Of a DNA stretch of 64,000 nucleotides, positions 46,561 through 58,041 are shown piece by piece. The stretch covers positions 7,445,001 through 7,509,000 of the forward strand of contig OU015567.1 of the NCBI GenBank assembly GCA_907165135.1. The letters run 5' to 3'. Each line of letters starts with the position of its first letter. Position 1 is the first letter of the stretch. The translations under genes and the position numbers were made by a program. Source of the stretch: Oikopleura dioica. Lineage: Eukaryota; Chordata; Appendicularia; Copelata; Oikopleuridae. The notes under the pieces were generated by a model. The model saw only the letters and a list, made by a program, of their open reading frames with translations. It was not told the DNA's origin and did not search any database.

Positions 46561-47805
46561 ATGTCGCAGATTCTTAATATCGGCACCATCTGCTGCTTCT
46601 TGTTCTGTGGACTTACGTTATTTATCCTCTGTAAGTACTGTCATTCTAAAACCGCTTCTTACAGGCATTTTAGTTGATGTACAGTGGCAAAGAGAAAACG
46701 TAGCCGGAAATGTCCGAGAAAACCGAATGGAGACAATTGGTTTGTACTCTTCCATGATTTCGAAATTCTTATCTTCTATTCAAGGTCTTTGGCAACGATG
46801 CCAGTACTTGTCATCAGGAAACAGAGATTGCGACTACTTCGACAACCTCCTCATCTGTAAGTAAACTCGTCGTGCCCGAGAGCGGAGACAACTAAGAGTA
46901 ATTTACAAAATTAATGAATGATTACCCGGATTGAATGACTCGGACGCGCGGCGGACGATAAATTCACTATCAAGCGCGCTTTTTCTTTCCTTTTATGGCA
47001 TTCTACCGATCTTATCAAAATTTCAGGCGTTCCTGGCTACTGGGTTGCCGCTCGAGTCTTCGTCATTTTCGCCACAATTGCTGCGATTGTCAGTCTTGCC
47101 ATGAGCACAGCCGGTCTTTCCTGCGTCAACTGCATCGCCGATCCAAACACAAAGACCAAAATTACTCGCATTGCTGCCATCCTCTTCGCCGTTGCCGCCC
47201 TTTGCCTCGGTAAGACTCCGAACAAGTCCATTCATAACAATGGGGAAAAAGAGCGAGTTTGAATAACGCTCGTTTCAATAGGCCACTTGAAAGCCAGCTC
47301 GAGTGAGTAGCAGCTTAGCGCACTCGTTTTTGATTTTGGAAAAAGCTTGCTCAATAGAATAATATGTTTAATAACTTTCATCAAAAACATTTTCAGGTGT
47401 CGGTGTGACATGGTTCTCCGCGGTCGTTTACCGAAACTTCTCAATGGTCGGCGGAACTGGTTTTTACGGAGGAGGACTTGGCACCATGGGCGGCATGGGA
47501 ATGAACCCTCAATGCGCTACTACTGCTTCTGAATATTTCCTCTCTCGAGGCGGTGTCTTCGGCCGAGATGCCTGGCTCGGTAAGTCATTTTTTCTCACCT
47601 GACTGCGTTTTATCAAAGCAAGTTCCTGACGCGCCGAACTAACTCCAAATTTAAAGGATGGATCAACACAATCATCGGCATCATCGGCGCCGTCCTCATG
47701 TTCTGCGGCTCTTCCGGCAACGATGAAGATGATATGTACAACGACGGAACCATGAACAACAACGGCTACAACTATGGAAAGCCATCTGCCGGCGAATATT
47801 TGTAA
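46561..47805 (+). CDS. Claudin-family tetraspan protein
   Basis: Exons 46561-46630, 46665-46739, 46785-46856, 47027-47209, 47397-47579, 47657-47805. Claudins seal the paracellular space in tight junctions. The first extracellular loop has the claudin signature W-x-GLW-x2-C-x8-C (QWQRENV... IGLWQRCQYLSSGNRDC). Four helices follow the usual order: ICCFLFCGLTLFIL, VFVIFATIAAIVSLAM, IAAILFAVAALCLGVGVTWF and WINTIIGIIGAVLMFCGS. The second loop has an unusual Gly/Met-rich insert (YGGGLGTMGGMGMN). The C-terminus ends GEYL, close to but not the YV end that binds PDZ domains in vertebrate claudins. Confidence 0.85.
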
Positions 47806-48482
47806 ACTTTGAGAAATAACGAGCAGATAATTGTGTTAGATTTCCACAATATCTACCTGTTGCTAACATTCCTTTTTTCTACGCGAAATGCCTCCCTTCT
47901 TGAAAACCAAAAACACTACTTCTACATCTGAAATCTTCACATCTGCACTAGAATTTTTATTCAGAAACAGACTACTGTACAGTCACGTGATATGCGTGAT
48001 GATACCGATTATATTTTTTTGGCTCAAACTAATTGTGATACTGTGCCAACTGACCATCACAGCCATTTGAAAATTTTGTGAAAAAAAATACGAAAGAATC
48101 AATCAGATTATCTGTAACCTATTTCTAGGAGATAATAAAATATATAAAAAAGTCAAAAATCCTCGTTGTTTGATCTTTTCAAGCATGTCTTCGTTGTTTT
48201 CTGATATGGCGCCATGATCCATTGGTACTAAGTTTTGCATTCTTTGATTGTTCAAAAAGAGTAATAAATCTTCGATAACCTAGTCATGAAATTAGGCATC
48301 TGACCAATAGTAATTTTGCAGAGCGCTCGAACTCGGTATTTACGATCTGCTTCGTTTACGATATCGTCTCGCTTCATCGAGCCCGCAGAAACAATACCAG
48401 TTTACGCGGCTCATTCTAGATCATCCTTTTACAATGCAAAATAAATTGTCTCGTAAAATCAGTAACCCATGCCACTGGAAAG

Positions 48483-48907
48483 ATGAAGCTGAGCGCCTGC
48501 TGTCGACGAGGTACAACTTTTAGTTAACGATGCTACTCATACAGAACCGCTGATCATGAGAGAGGACCCATAGTAAAACATTATCATATGTGTTCAGATA
48601 GTAAATATGTGAAAGAAGCGCCGGAGAAGCGAAAGTTCTTCGAGCGATTTTATTTGCTGACCATTCGCCGACGACAACAAGAAGAGAGGCTATCAAAGCA
48701 CAAGAATTTTCCAGAGGGGATGAAGATGGCTTTTCACAAAGAGTAATGCTCGCAATTCTTTTCTTTGTCTCTTAAATCCCATCCTATAGAAACGAGCAAG
48801 ACGTTATCGCCTTCCGAAGATGTTCGATTAAAAAATATCAAGGAAGAAAGTTCTCGTCGCTAATTGACCTTCAAAATGAAGATGGTGAAAAGGAAACAGT
48901 TCGATAA
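48483..48907 (+). CDS. Basic protein of unknown function
   Basis: Exons 48597-48742 and 48790-48907 join in phase and encode YVKEAPEKRKFFERFYLLTI, RRRQQEERLSKHKNFPEGMK and NEQDVIAFRRCSIKKYQGRK, ending ETVR. Exon 1 (ATG 48483, MKLSACCRR) fits in phase with donor GTACAA at 48511. However, another frame of the same DNA is open from about 48322 and also looks coding (ALELGIYDLLRLRYRLASSS, later ISNPCHWKDEAERLL), which suggests a longer protein with one lost base. No family recognised. The stretch 47806-48320 before it is 3' UTR-like. Confidence 0.5.
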
Positions 48908-49135
48908 TTAACTTTTATTGATGAAGAACTCCTTTTGTTTTAACCGAAACATTAATTTTTAAAAGATCTCTCTCTAGAACATGTTTTATGTTAAAGGCGA
49001 TAAGCTAGAGATACAATCAGATACAGTGGTGTGAGCAGTTCGCACATCCCTTTTGATTCCCGAAGGTTTTTCTTTCTTTTTGACTAGTAACTATTTTTCC
49101 CCTCAAATGTCTTGTTTGATTAGGTAAAAAGAAAT

Positions 49136-49143
49136 TATAAAAG
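49136..49143 (+). promoter_or_regulatory. TATA box
   Basis: TATAAAAG at 50 bp before the ATG at 49193. Confidence 0.45.
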
Positions 49144-49192
49144 GTCAGGAATAGTGTTGCGCGGACTGCTCACACGGCTGCTTCTGGTAAAA

Positions 49193-49495
49193 ATGTGCTG
49201 CATCTTTATCTACGGGTATATTTGGACAAAGAAGCGGTTACAGAGCAGAGACGAAATTTCTAACTGTAGATCAAAGACCAGCTACACCGAGCAAGACTAC
49301 CACAACGCCTACAAAAACTTGATGAAGATCAAGCTTCTCCGCCAAGAGAAAGACCTCGAACGAGCAGAATGCATCGAACACAGCGAATTCGACGATAAAC
49401 TTTCACGAGTCACAAAAGTCCTGAAGAAGCAGCACTTGTCCCACCGGAATGTTTTTGGAAGCACTTCCCTTTCCAATGTCAGATTCAACATATAA
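49193..49495 (+). CDS. Small N-anchored protein, about 100 residues
   Basis: A single-exon ORF. The first 13 residues (MCCIFIYGYIWTK) are hydrophobic with two Cys, perhaps an anchor or lipid-modified end; the rest is charged and helical (YHNAYKNLMKIKLLRQEKDL). A TATA box lies 50 bp upstream. The 11-mer GTGTGAGCAGT at 49030 is mirrored by ACTGCTCACAC at 49166. No family recognised. Confidence 0.45.
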   Translation: MCCIFIYGYIWTKKRLQSRDEISNCRSKTSYTEQDYHNAYKNLMKIKLLRQEKDLERAECIEHSEFDDKLSRVTKVLKKQHLSHRNVFGSTSLSNVRFNI

Positions 49496-49606
49496 ATAAA
49501 AATCCTCAAAAACACCAAAACACTCAGATTAAAATCTTGAGCAGCTGCATCTGCATTTTGAATCATTGGAATATATTTTGAATCAGGGCATTTTTATTCA
49601 AGAAAG

Positions 49607-49863
49607 ATGAGAATTATTTTGAATTTATTTTTGATAGAGTGCATTCAAGCGGTTTATAATATCGAGCAATGCGATAATTGCGGACTAGATATACAGGTAA
49701 GTATCAAAAAAGAAATACTCTTTGGAGTTTCTTTTAGACCGAAATCAAATGCCCGAGAAATCTCCCTCAGTTTTGCGACTTTGCGCCCAATTGCGAGGCA
49801 ATTGTGGATCTTAGCCAATTTGGAGCAGAAAAGCTTATCCACTTTTTCGGGATGGATTTTTAA
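49607..49863 (+). CDS. Small secreted Cys-containing protein
   Basis: Two exons (49607-49696, 49738-49863) give 71 residues. The signal peptide (MRIILNLFLIECIQA) is followed by VYNIEQCDNCGLDIQ, TEIKCPRNLPQFCDFAPNC and an end in FFGMDF. The mature part has five Cys. It may instead be the first two exons of the receptor gene at 50008, but I find no GT donor that joins them. Confidence 0.5.
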
Positions 49864-50007
49864 AAATTGAACAAAAACATTCTTTTATATAAATAGTTAT
49901 TCATCCATTTTCAAGACTATAATTTCTTGAGAAATGGTTTCACAAAAGACTCCATTTCATTGAGGTATGAATCCTCCTCGCTGAATAAGGTGCAAAAATA
50001 ATTTCAG

Positions 50008-51659
50008 TTTTCACTGGTGTCACACAAGTAGCTGCCTGAATCACCTTTTGACCGATGACGTCGACTGCACGGTCGCCATCGCCCCTGGTCAGAAATTAAA
50101 GTCTTCAATCAGTGCAAAGTGTAGCAGCAATTATGAGTGCGACGGTGAATCCAACATTTGCCAAGATACAGGAAACGTGGTCGAAAGTCGACGTCCGGCG
50201 ACGTTTATTGTATTTTACGCTGTAATTAAGTCTACTCATGGGACTTATTGATTTTCCTATGGTACAAAGGGGTAATTGATGAGCAAATACTTTCACTACG
50301 GGCAGAACAATAGACGATCTTTCTGAATATGCGTTTTAGACGTCGCTTCATTCAGAATAATTTGGTTAGATGGTCTGAAAACATCCTCGCGACCATGTAT
50401 CAGGTCTCTTTCTAAAACTAGTTTCCCAGTCGTCAAGGATCGGCCCGTATTCTGGCTGGGCGAGTCAATCTTGTCAAGGGAATGTTTGCGCCTTCAAGAT
50501 GTGCAACTTCCGATGCGAGTTTCCTAAGCAAAAAATCATCGTCCATGATCTTGGTCTTCAGCCTTCTTGCTCTGATTGTACGAGTCCTGTGATCCCGATG
50601 CTGAAAAGCAAGAGTGACTGGAGTTGCACCGTGAGAGGTAATCATCTTTAAAATTCTTGCGCCGCTAAACCGAATAAGCACTTTTGGTAACGTCTCGGAA
50701 TGAGCCGATTAAGATGAATGGCGACTACGTCGGCAAGCACATCACGAGTCAGTCAATAGCAATGGGCGAGAATGTACGAGTCATCTATGCCTTCGACAAT
50801 TATCCAGAAAATATGCGACCGTGGATCGATTCTTGTGAAATAATCCTCCCGTCTTTGAACCAAAATGTCACTGTTGTACGAAACGGAGCCGTGCTCGATT
50901 GTAAACTCACGAGAGACATCAATTTTCAACTATTGCAGCCTTCAATCTACTTGCCTGATCCAGGAATCGTCCAGTTCGTTGCATTTACCCCTGAAAATCA
51001 CAAAGGTTCTAAATCTCATAAACATCTGAGTCAGATGATCTGACTACTTTTCCTAGGAAGTTTCGGAATACGACTCAAGTGTCGTGCCATACTTTTGGAG
51101 AAAACGACTAGCCAGTATTCATCCGCTCATAAAATCACGACAAGGGAGACATCTACTACACAGCTCACGAAAGACACCATTGACTGGTCCAGGCAAGAGT
51201 CGATTAAACTCATAAAATTAATACCTCGATGAGTTCGAGATTCACTCAACAGTTATGAACGGAATGACTACAAATTCGAAGCTCTTGTATCAAACAATCT
51301 ACCGGAGGAGTCAGTAACAACCGTCACCATGAAAATCTCGCCTGACAGAAAAACATCTTGGCAATGGGCAGCAATTTTCGTCATTATTCTCACTCTTGTA
51401 TGCTTGATTATTATTTGGAGGTATGCTAAACTCCTGATGGTTTATCTTTACCTTGACTTTTAGCTCAAAGAAAGGATGTACAAAGAAAAAGGTTCGCTAC
51501 ATTTCACCCTTTTTGGCCGGTATGACAACGAGATAAATTTAGAGAAAGCGCAAAAATATCTGGCACGGGCTGCCGAAATTTGTTGAAAGTCATACCATCA
51601 AAGACAAAGAGACCGCGAAGATCGTTTGGGTTGAAAAAACCAAGCCGGAAGGAATTTAG
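50008..51659 (+). CDS. Cys-rich single-pass receptor with ZP-like ectodomain
   Basis: Phase-consistent exons: 50679-51005, 51057-51186, 51254-51420, 51464-51491, 51543-51659; probable earlier exons 50008-50176 and 50430-50637. The extracellular part has many Cys (for example HWCHTSSC, CSSNYECDGESNIC, GNVCAFKMCNFRCEF). Its last module (PWIDSCEIILPS, VLDCKLTRD, QFVAFTPENH, FGIRLKCRAILLE) resembles the C-terminal half of a zona pellucida domain. One membrane helix (WAAIFVIILTLVCLIIIW) and a basic tail (KKRKRKNIWHGLPKF) follow. No start or signal peptide is found upstream except the small gene at 49607. The ZP call is an inference from pattern only. Confidence 0.5.
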
Positions 51660-52177
51660 AGTCGACTCAATCAACAACAGTCACATCAACTTTGAAACAC
51701 CTAGTGCTGTCAGCATGAGCATAAAATAAAGAATTTATTTCACCAAACGATTCTCTAGGAGGATAATTCATCTGCTAGAGATAATACCGATGATTTCAAT
51801 GCATTGCCCCGAAAAAATCGAGGTATCCATATATGGATACCTGCCCTTTGCCGCACGAAGGCGCTCTTGTGCTAGCCTAAAAAGTCCTCACCGCTTTCTT
51901 ACTTTTGCTCCAGAGCAGACTCAATTAAAAAAATTGATAAATGGTGGTGTTTGGGCCTGGTGGTGGTGTTATTAAGTAAAAATATTAAAGATGTCACAAA
52001 AATCAAACTTGAATATAAAGAATTAATTAAAAAATTCAATGAACAATAAAATAAATAAATACGATTTTATTCTGAATTCTAAATCTGAGCAAATTAAATT
52101 AAAGCTTGTCTAAGGTAAAAATTCTGAAACCGAAGATAAAATTTTAAAATCGCTTGAACCAGAATGGATGAAAAAAC

Positions 52178-52250
52178 GGCAGGGGCGAGATTCGATCTCG
52201 CGCCGCCCGCCCCAATTTCCAGAGCGATACCACTACGCTACAGGCTCCTG
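52178..52250 (-). other. tRNA-like sequence, probably a pseudogene
   Basis: The minus strand has an A-box-like TAGCGTAGTGGT and a T-arm GCGAGATCGAATCTCGC spaced as in a 73-base tRNA. The acceptor stem does not pair well (CAGGAGC against CCCTGCC), so it is more likely a degenerate tRNA or a tRNA-derived SINE head. Confidence 0.4.
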
Positions 52251-52383
52251 AAGCATGGCCTAACTTTTAAATTTATGTAGTAATTTACTATAAAAATTAA
52301 AAATATAAACCCCAACCGTCAACATTTTTCGTAAAAAAATCGAAAATTTTGGAACAGCCATATTTTGGCTTCTTAGTGCAGAG

Positions 52384-52638
52384 TTCGAAATTTCCCGCGC
52401 CGCAAGCTCCCGCGAGCCCCCGCGGGAGCGGGGGAGAGGAAAATTTCTCCCGCGCCCCCGCTCCCCCAAGATATTTGGATATTCTTTCCCCCTCCCCCGC
52501 TCCCTCGAGATTTTCGTGAGATCCTTCCCCCTCCCCCGCTCCCGCCGTAAATTTTCATGCCTTCTTCCCGCCCCTTCCCGCGCCGCGAAAACTCAAAAAT
52601 GCTCCCGCGGGGCTGCGGGAGCAGCGGGGAAGAAGGTT
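52384..52638. repeat. GC-rich CTCCCGC-type low-complexity block
   Basis: Repeated CCCGCTCCC / GGGAGCGGGGG pieces with several inverted pairings (CCCGCGAGCCCCCGCGGG) precede the minisatellite. It stands out sharply from AT-rich flanks. Confidence 0.7.
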
Positions 52639-52648
52639 TTAAATTATC

Positions 52649-54389
52649 GGGCCGTCTCAGCCCCGTCCCTGGCTTTTTATTTAAATGGGCTTGACGGCCC
52701 TTCGGGCCGTCTCAGCCCCGTCCCTGGCTTTTATTTAAATGGGCTTGACGGCCCTTCGGGCCGTCTCAGCCCCGTCCCTGGCTTTTATTTAAATGGGCTT
52801 GACGGCCCTTCGGGCCGTCTCAGCCCCGTCCCTGGCTTTTATTTAAATGGGCTTGACGGCCCTTCGGGCCGTCTCAGCCCCGTCCCTGGCTTTTATTTAA
52901 ATGGGCTTGACGGCCCTTCGGGCCGTCTCAGCCCCGTCCTGGCTTTTATTTAAATGGGCTTGACGGCCCTTCGGGCCGTCTCAGCCCCGTCCCTGGCTTT
53001 TTTATTTAAATGGGCTTGACGGCCCTTCGGGCCGTCTCAGCCCCGTCCCTGGCTTTTTTATTTAAATGGGCTTGACGGCCCTTCGGGCCGTCTCAGCCCC
53101 GTCCCTGGCTTTTTTATTTAAATGGGCTTGACGGCCCTTCGGGCCGTCTCAGCCCCGTCCCTGGCTTTTTTATTTAAATGGGCTTGACGGCCCTTCGGGC
53201 CGTCTCAGCCCCGTCCCTGGCTTTTTTATTTAAATGGGCTTGACGGCCCTTCGGGCCGTCTCAGCCCCGTCCCTGGCTTTTTTATTTAAATGGGCTTGAC
53301 GGCCCTTCGGGCCGTCTCAGCCCCGTCCCTGGCTTTTATTTAAATGGGCTTGACGGCCCTTCGGGCCGTCTCAGCCCCGTCCCTGGCTTTTATTTAAATG
53401 GGCTTGACGGCCCTTCGGGCCGTCTCAGCCCCGTCCTGGCTTTTATTTAAATGGGCTTGACGGCCCTTCGGGCCGTCTCAGCCCCGTCCTGGCTTTTATT
53501 TAAATGGGCTTGACGGCCCTTCGGGCCGTCTCAGCCCCGTCCCTGGCTTTTATTTAAATGGGCTTGACGGCCCTTCGGGCCGTCTCAGCCCCGTCCCTGG
53601 CTTTTATTTAAATGGGCTTGACGGCCCTTCGGGCCGTCTCAGCCCCGTCCCTGGCTTTTATTTAAATGGGCTTGACGGCCCTTCGGGCCGTCTCAGCCCC
53701 GTCCCTGGCTTTTATTTAAATGGGCTTGACGGCCCTTCGGGCCGTCTCAGCCCCGTCCCTGGCTTTTATTTAAATGGGCTTGACGGCCCTTCGGGCCGTC
53801 TCAGCCCCGTCCCTGGCTTTTATTTAAATGGGCTTGACGGCCCTTCGGGCCGTCTCAGCCCCGTCCCTGGCTTTTTATTTAAATGGGCTTGACGGCCCTT
53901 CGGGCCGTCTCAGCCCCGTCCCTGGCTTTTATTTAAATGGGCTTGACGGCCCTTCGGGCCGTCTCAGCCCCGTCCCTGGCTTTTATTTAAATGGGCTTGA
54001 CGGCCCTTCGGGCCGTCTCAGCCCCGTCCCTGGCTTTTTATTTAAATGGGCTTGACGGCCCTTCGGGCCGTCTCAGCCCCGTCCCTGGCTTTTATTTAAA
54101 TGGGCTTGACGGCCCTTCGGGCCGTCTCAGCCCCGTCCCTGGCTTTTATTTAAATGGGCTTGACGGCCCTTCGGGCCGTCTCAGCCCCGTCCCTGGCTTT
54201 TTTATTTAAATGGGCTTGACGGCCCTTCGGGCCGTCTCAGCCCCGTCCCTGGCTTTTTTATTTAAATGGGCTTGACGGCCCTTCGGGCCGTCTCAGCCCC
54301 GTCCCTGGCTTTTTTATTTAAATGGGCTTGACGGCCCTTCGGGCCGTCTCAGCCCCGTCCCTGGCTTTTTTATTTAAATGGGCTTGACT
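52649..54389. repeat. 54 bp minisatellite, about 32 units
   Basis: The unit contains GGGCCGTCTCAGCCCCGTCC, TGGCTTTTATTTAAATGGGC and TTGACGGCCCTTC. Units are almost identical; they differ mostly in T-run length (CTTTTA to CTTTTTTA) and in one C of GTCCCTGG. Each unit has a strong hairpin (GACGGCCC-TTC-GGGCCGTC across the unit junction) and the palindrome ATTTAAAT. At 54 bp it keeps frame, so it can read as an 18-residue repeat (FYLNGLDGPSGRLSPVPG), but the longer T-runs break this, so coding is unlikely. Confidence 0.95.
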
Positions 54390-54549
54390 AAGGCTTGGAT
54401 AAGATTAGAGATGATCAGTCTCAAATCTATCCCCAACCCCACCCACACCCGTTTTTAAATTTATCCCAGTTTATTCTTCCCGAGTTTTAGTTATGGTTTT
54501 TACTTAGTATGGACTTCAAATGAATACCATTTTCGGTATACCGGATAAT

Positions 54550-54885
54550 TCCCTTGAAGATATTATTTTTCCTCAATTTGGTTAAAATTCTTCCATTTCC
54601 ATGGTCCTCCGGGTCCTCCAAAATGTTACATGATAAAATTAAGGACATATTTATGACAAGAAGTTAAAGTAAAGTATATAAATATGGTTCCCCAATGTCG
54701 TCTTCTCTCAAAATCTTCCATCAGGTGAGGTCCTCCGGGGTCCTCCAAAAATCCACGTGATTTTTTATCGCGAAATATTTTGTTAACGTGACGAGAAATT
54801 TGTTCAACGAAGATTTCCCTGGAAGAGATTATTCTTCTTTCAATTTAAAATTCTTCCACCAGGAGGGGTCCTCCAGGCACCAGGA
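54550..54885. repeat. Three diverged repeats with GGTCCTCC cores
   Basis: Segments near 54550-54625, 54690-54760 and 54818-54885 share the order ATTCTTC...TCAA, AAAATTCTTCCA, then GGTCCTCCGGGGTCCTCC. Spacing is about 130 bp. Nothing coding is seen between the minisatellite and 55053. Confidence 0.55.
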
Positions 54886-55052
54886 ACGAGGCAAATGCTC
54901 GCTTGGTGTCGCTAATTCGGGCTTAAGTTTTCGGGGCAATCATCAAAAATCATCGGTATGGATATCTCGATAAATATATTTAGTAACAGGAATGAAATGA
55001 CCGTTCTCATAAGTGATATAACAGCAGTGAAGATAAATGGGCAAATGTAATG

Positions 55053-56660
55053 TTAATTGAATTCTATTTCTTCGGCGTATTCTGAGAACTGTTAGATATT
55101 GCTTCCAAGAGTTAGCATACCTTTGGTGTTTTCTGTTTTCTCGGAACTGTAGGGCGCCAGCTTCCTTGTGGAGGCCCATTCCATCCACCAGGGCAAGCAT
55201 AATTTGGAGGACCATTCCAAATTTCTGGTGCAGGTGGGCCATCAAAGTAATGTTGATGCCACGGATCAGGAGGGTAAGCCCATTGATTTGGAGGAGCAGC
55301 CCATGGATCTGGGGGACCAGCCCACGGATCTGGAGGACAACCCCATGGATCTCGAGGGGCCCAGTCCTCGGCCCAACCTGACTGCTGGGGCAAATGTGGA
55401 GTAAAAGGCATGCGATGAAAACCTCGTCCTCTGCCACCACCTCTTCCTCCTCCACGAGGAGTTTGTGTATTTCGCGGGATGATTTCCGACTTTCGTCGTT
55501 TACTGTCAGGCTCTTCGGTGGAAGGATCTTTTGTTGGGTCGATATTCTCTTGCGCTTTCTCGATTTTCTGACTGTCTAGTGAGTGTCTTTTTGCAACTGC
55601 CGCATTTTCAGTTTCGCGCTTTCGCTTTACAGCTCTGTATTTTCTTCTTTGCGTAAGTGCTCGTTCCATGGCATTGCCGAATAGTCGCTCTAAAGAAGGA
55701 TTGCCTCCTTCTTTTTCGTCTTTGATATCAACGGGGGTTTCTATTTCATAACCCCACTCTTCGCAGCAGGTTTTTAGAAACAAGAAGCTGAGCCAGCGAT
55801 GAGCGATTTGGTTCCAGTGCACGCCGTCGTTCTCCCGCAGCTTGTCTTGATTCTGTATCTTTCTGAACATGTAATGTGCATCCAAATATGCCCAGTCAGT
55901 GGTTTCTATGACTTTTTGAGCGGCAACGTTAGCAAATCCAATGTCTCTTCTGAAGCTTTCAGAGGCACCTCCGAATTGAATTTCTTCCACAAGGCCTCCA
56001 AAAGTATGCCGGCTGATTGGAAGAGCACTGCGCCATATTTTCAACGGCTTATCTCTCTTTTGCTGGTTTTCTTTCTCTCTTCTTTCGTTCTCGGCTTTGT
56101 AGAGTTCGTCAACGTGATCGACGAGAAGACGCAAATTGTAAGTAAATTGAGGAAAGTAACGTTGCCCGCGGATTTCTTCGCCATCGCCATATCTTGTCAC
56201 GTCCCAAAAAGTACTCTGAATGTAGATTACATCTGGAAAATGATCTTCGCAATAAGTCGAAATCATCGCTTTCAGGCCCTCGCTGAAGACTCTCGTGACA
56301 AAAATAAATCGAATGAGAAACGAATCCTCCCATCCATCTTCCCCGGCTATTCCTCGCCATTCTCGCACCTCGCAAAAGTTCGTTCCGTTCATTTTCGCCG
56401 TAGATGCGACCAATCTGTCTCCTCGGAAGCATGCCTCTACTTTGAAGCGCTTTTCGTGTTCAGTCATCATACTGCCATCTTCGATCAGAGAGACGAGGTC
56501 TTTATACACGCATCTCTTAATTTAACTTTGACCATCAGCCTCACTAAAGCGTTAAAACCTGGACTGAATCGCCAATTATCATTATGTATTTATTCTTCAA
56601 TATCGCTCTAGCATGTTCGGAAAAGAAGAGTTCCCCTTCTTGTTGCGATTTCCTTTCCAT
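55053..56660 (-). CDS. PCED1: PC-esterase domain protein (PCED1/FAM113-like)
   Basis: Exons 56559-56660, 55121-56515, 55053-55088, about 510 residues. PCED1 proteins have a GDSL/SGNH-type fold and are predicted esterases. The catalytic motif GDSVQR is followed by CVYKDLVSLI; YFPQFTYNLRLLVDHVDEL and ENDGVHWNQIAHRWLS supply the conserved DGVHW block with the catalytic Asp and His. The start at 56660 (MERKSQQEGELFFSEHAR) puts GDS at residue 29, as in the family. The C-terminal third is special: bipartite basic stretches, an RGG box (RGGGRGGGRGRGF) and a repeated DPW-(G/A)-x-PP motif ending near PPQGSW. This suggests RNA binding or a nuclear scaffold in addition (inference). Confidence 0.9.
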
Positions 56661-56798
56661 TATCTCTTGAATTCATGAATTTAAAAGTTTTCTAGCGCCT
56701 TGCTTTTAAATAGAATGAACAATTAAAGAATGAAGAATAGAAGACATCAGGTAAATCAGTAAAAATGCACGTAAAGTTGAAAGCGTCAGAAAAGTCGA

Positions 56799-57926
56799 TC
56801 ACGTGAGATCTGGAATCGACGATGCTTGCCGATGAGCGGATCGAGCAGATTTAGACTTGGAGGAGCGGGAGAAAAGATCGTTTCGCATGAGGTTTGCTCG
56901 TTGATTAATGGCGAGTTTCACTGGCTCCGCGGAGAACTTCGATGCTGATTTGTCTTCGATAAAATTGATCAGCCCCTTGCTCTTTTAAACAAACGTGAAC
57001 GCAGGCAAATGAAGATAGATTTTACCTTTCGAATAAGTCTCAAATTATCGAGTTCATCAACAATCGCCCTCAAATACTTCTCCGCGCGGGGGTCTTCATA
57101 TGAAACCGAGCCTTTCTTTCCATCTTGCGCTAGAACCATCTTTTGAAATTATTCCTCCTACATAAAACGTACTTTTCACTATTTCGAAATCAGTTGGCGT
57201 GGGTAAAACTCGTAAGCAATGACCGAGGGAAGCTGATGAAACTGAAATGAATCGCGCAACATTTGCGATCTCAAACTTATCTTCTGCTTCTTCCATTTGT
57301 TTCTTGTTCTTTCCCTGAGTAAAAATTGGCGATAAAAAAATTTGAAATTCCTTACGGATAAGTTTCTTCTGCGAACGGAATGAGGTGCTTTTGGCAAGGC
57401 ACTGATGATTGGTTTTGGATCAGTTATGCTGAGGTATCCCTGGAGAAGCTTTTTAGATTCAGAAATTTGTTCTTCCCGTAATTCTGAATTTTCCGCGTGT
57501 GTTTCTGATGCTGTTGATCGTTCGCTTTCCAGGTTGTTTGAGCCTTCGATGATTTTCAGCCCTAGGTCCGATATATTGTCCAGCTTTCTTTTTCTTTCCG
57601 CCCTAAAACTGACTTGACAAAATATCAAATTTCGCTCCATACTTTAACAGTTCGATAGTAGCCTGTTCAAAGCGGTTCTTTTGCTCGTTCTCCTCGAGTT
57701 TTTCTTGGATAAATTTCATTCGCCTCTTCACTCGCGCTGATTCTTCGTACAACTTTGCAAGTTTCTGAAGCCGTAGGACCATTTGTGATTGAGGAGAGTT
57801 GCGCAGTTTTTGAACCCGAATCGAAAGCTCGTTTATGTCTGGATCGGTTTTCGCATTTCTCTTTTGGAAGTCATCCATGTCATCGATGAAAGCCATCTCT
57901 TCATTTACCACTTGAACCGGTGGCAT
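56799..57926 (-). CDS. Coiled-coil protein of unknown function
   Basis: Exons 57356-57926, 57173-57314, 57026-57139, 56799-56991. The N-terminal half is a long helix (INELSIRVQKLRNSPQSQMV, KLYEESARVKRRMKFIQEKL); the middle is basic (RKRKLDNISDLGLKI); and the end has SYEDPRAEKYLRAIVDELDN and a Ser/Lys-rich tail ending SIPDLT. Two places need a one-base shift: near 57610 (ATTTTG) and at the donor after AAAA (57173-57176). Both are at homopolymers, so the gene is probably intact. The ATG at 57926 follows a very strong pyrimidine tract and CTAG, like a trans-splice acceptor, 115 bp after the ZMAT2 stop. Confidence 0.55.
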
Positions 57927-58041
57927 TCGAGGTCTAGAAAAAAAAAGGGATGAGAAAGAGGGAGGATTGAAAAGACATAGAATTTATCCGATAATGCATG
58001 AGAAAAGAAGGTGTGAGAAAAAAAGAAAAGGCATTTCAGAT

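Noticed and set aside
47888-48070. A 60-codon ORF after the claudin-like gene
   Set aside because: It lies in the likely 3' UTR and has no supporting signal beyond a hydrophobic stretch.
52516-54209. ORFs that translate the minisatellite as an 18-residue repeat
   Set aside because: The 54 bp period keeps frame by chance, and T-run length changes break the frame many times.
55166-56611. Long plus-strand ORFs opposite PCED1
   Set aside because: They are antisense shadows of the PCED1 coding exon, whose motifs and introns are clear.
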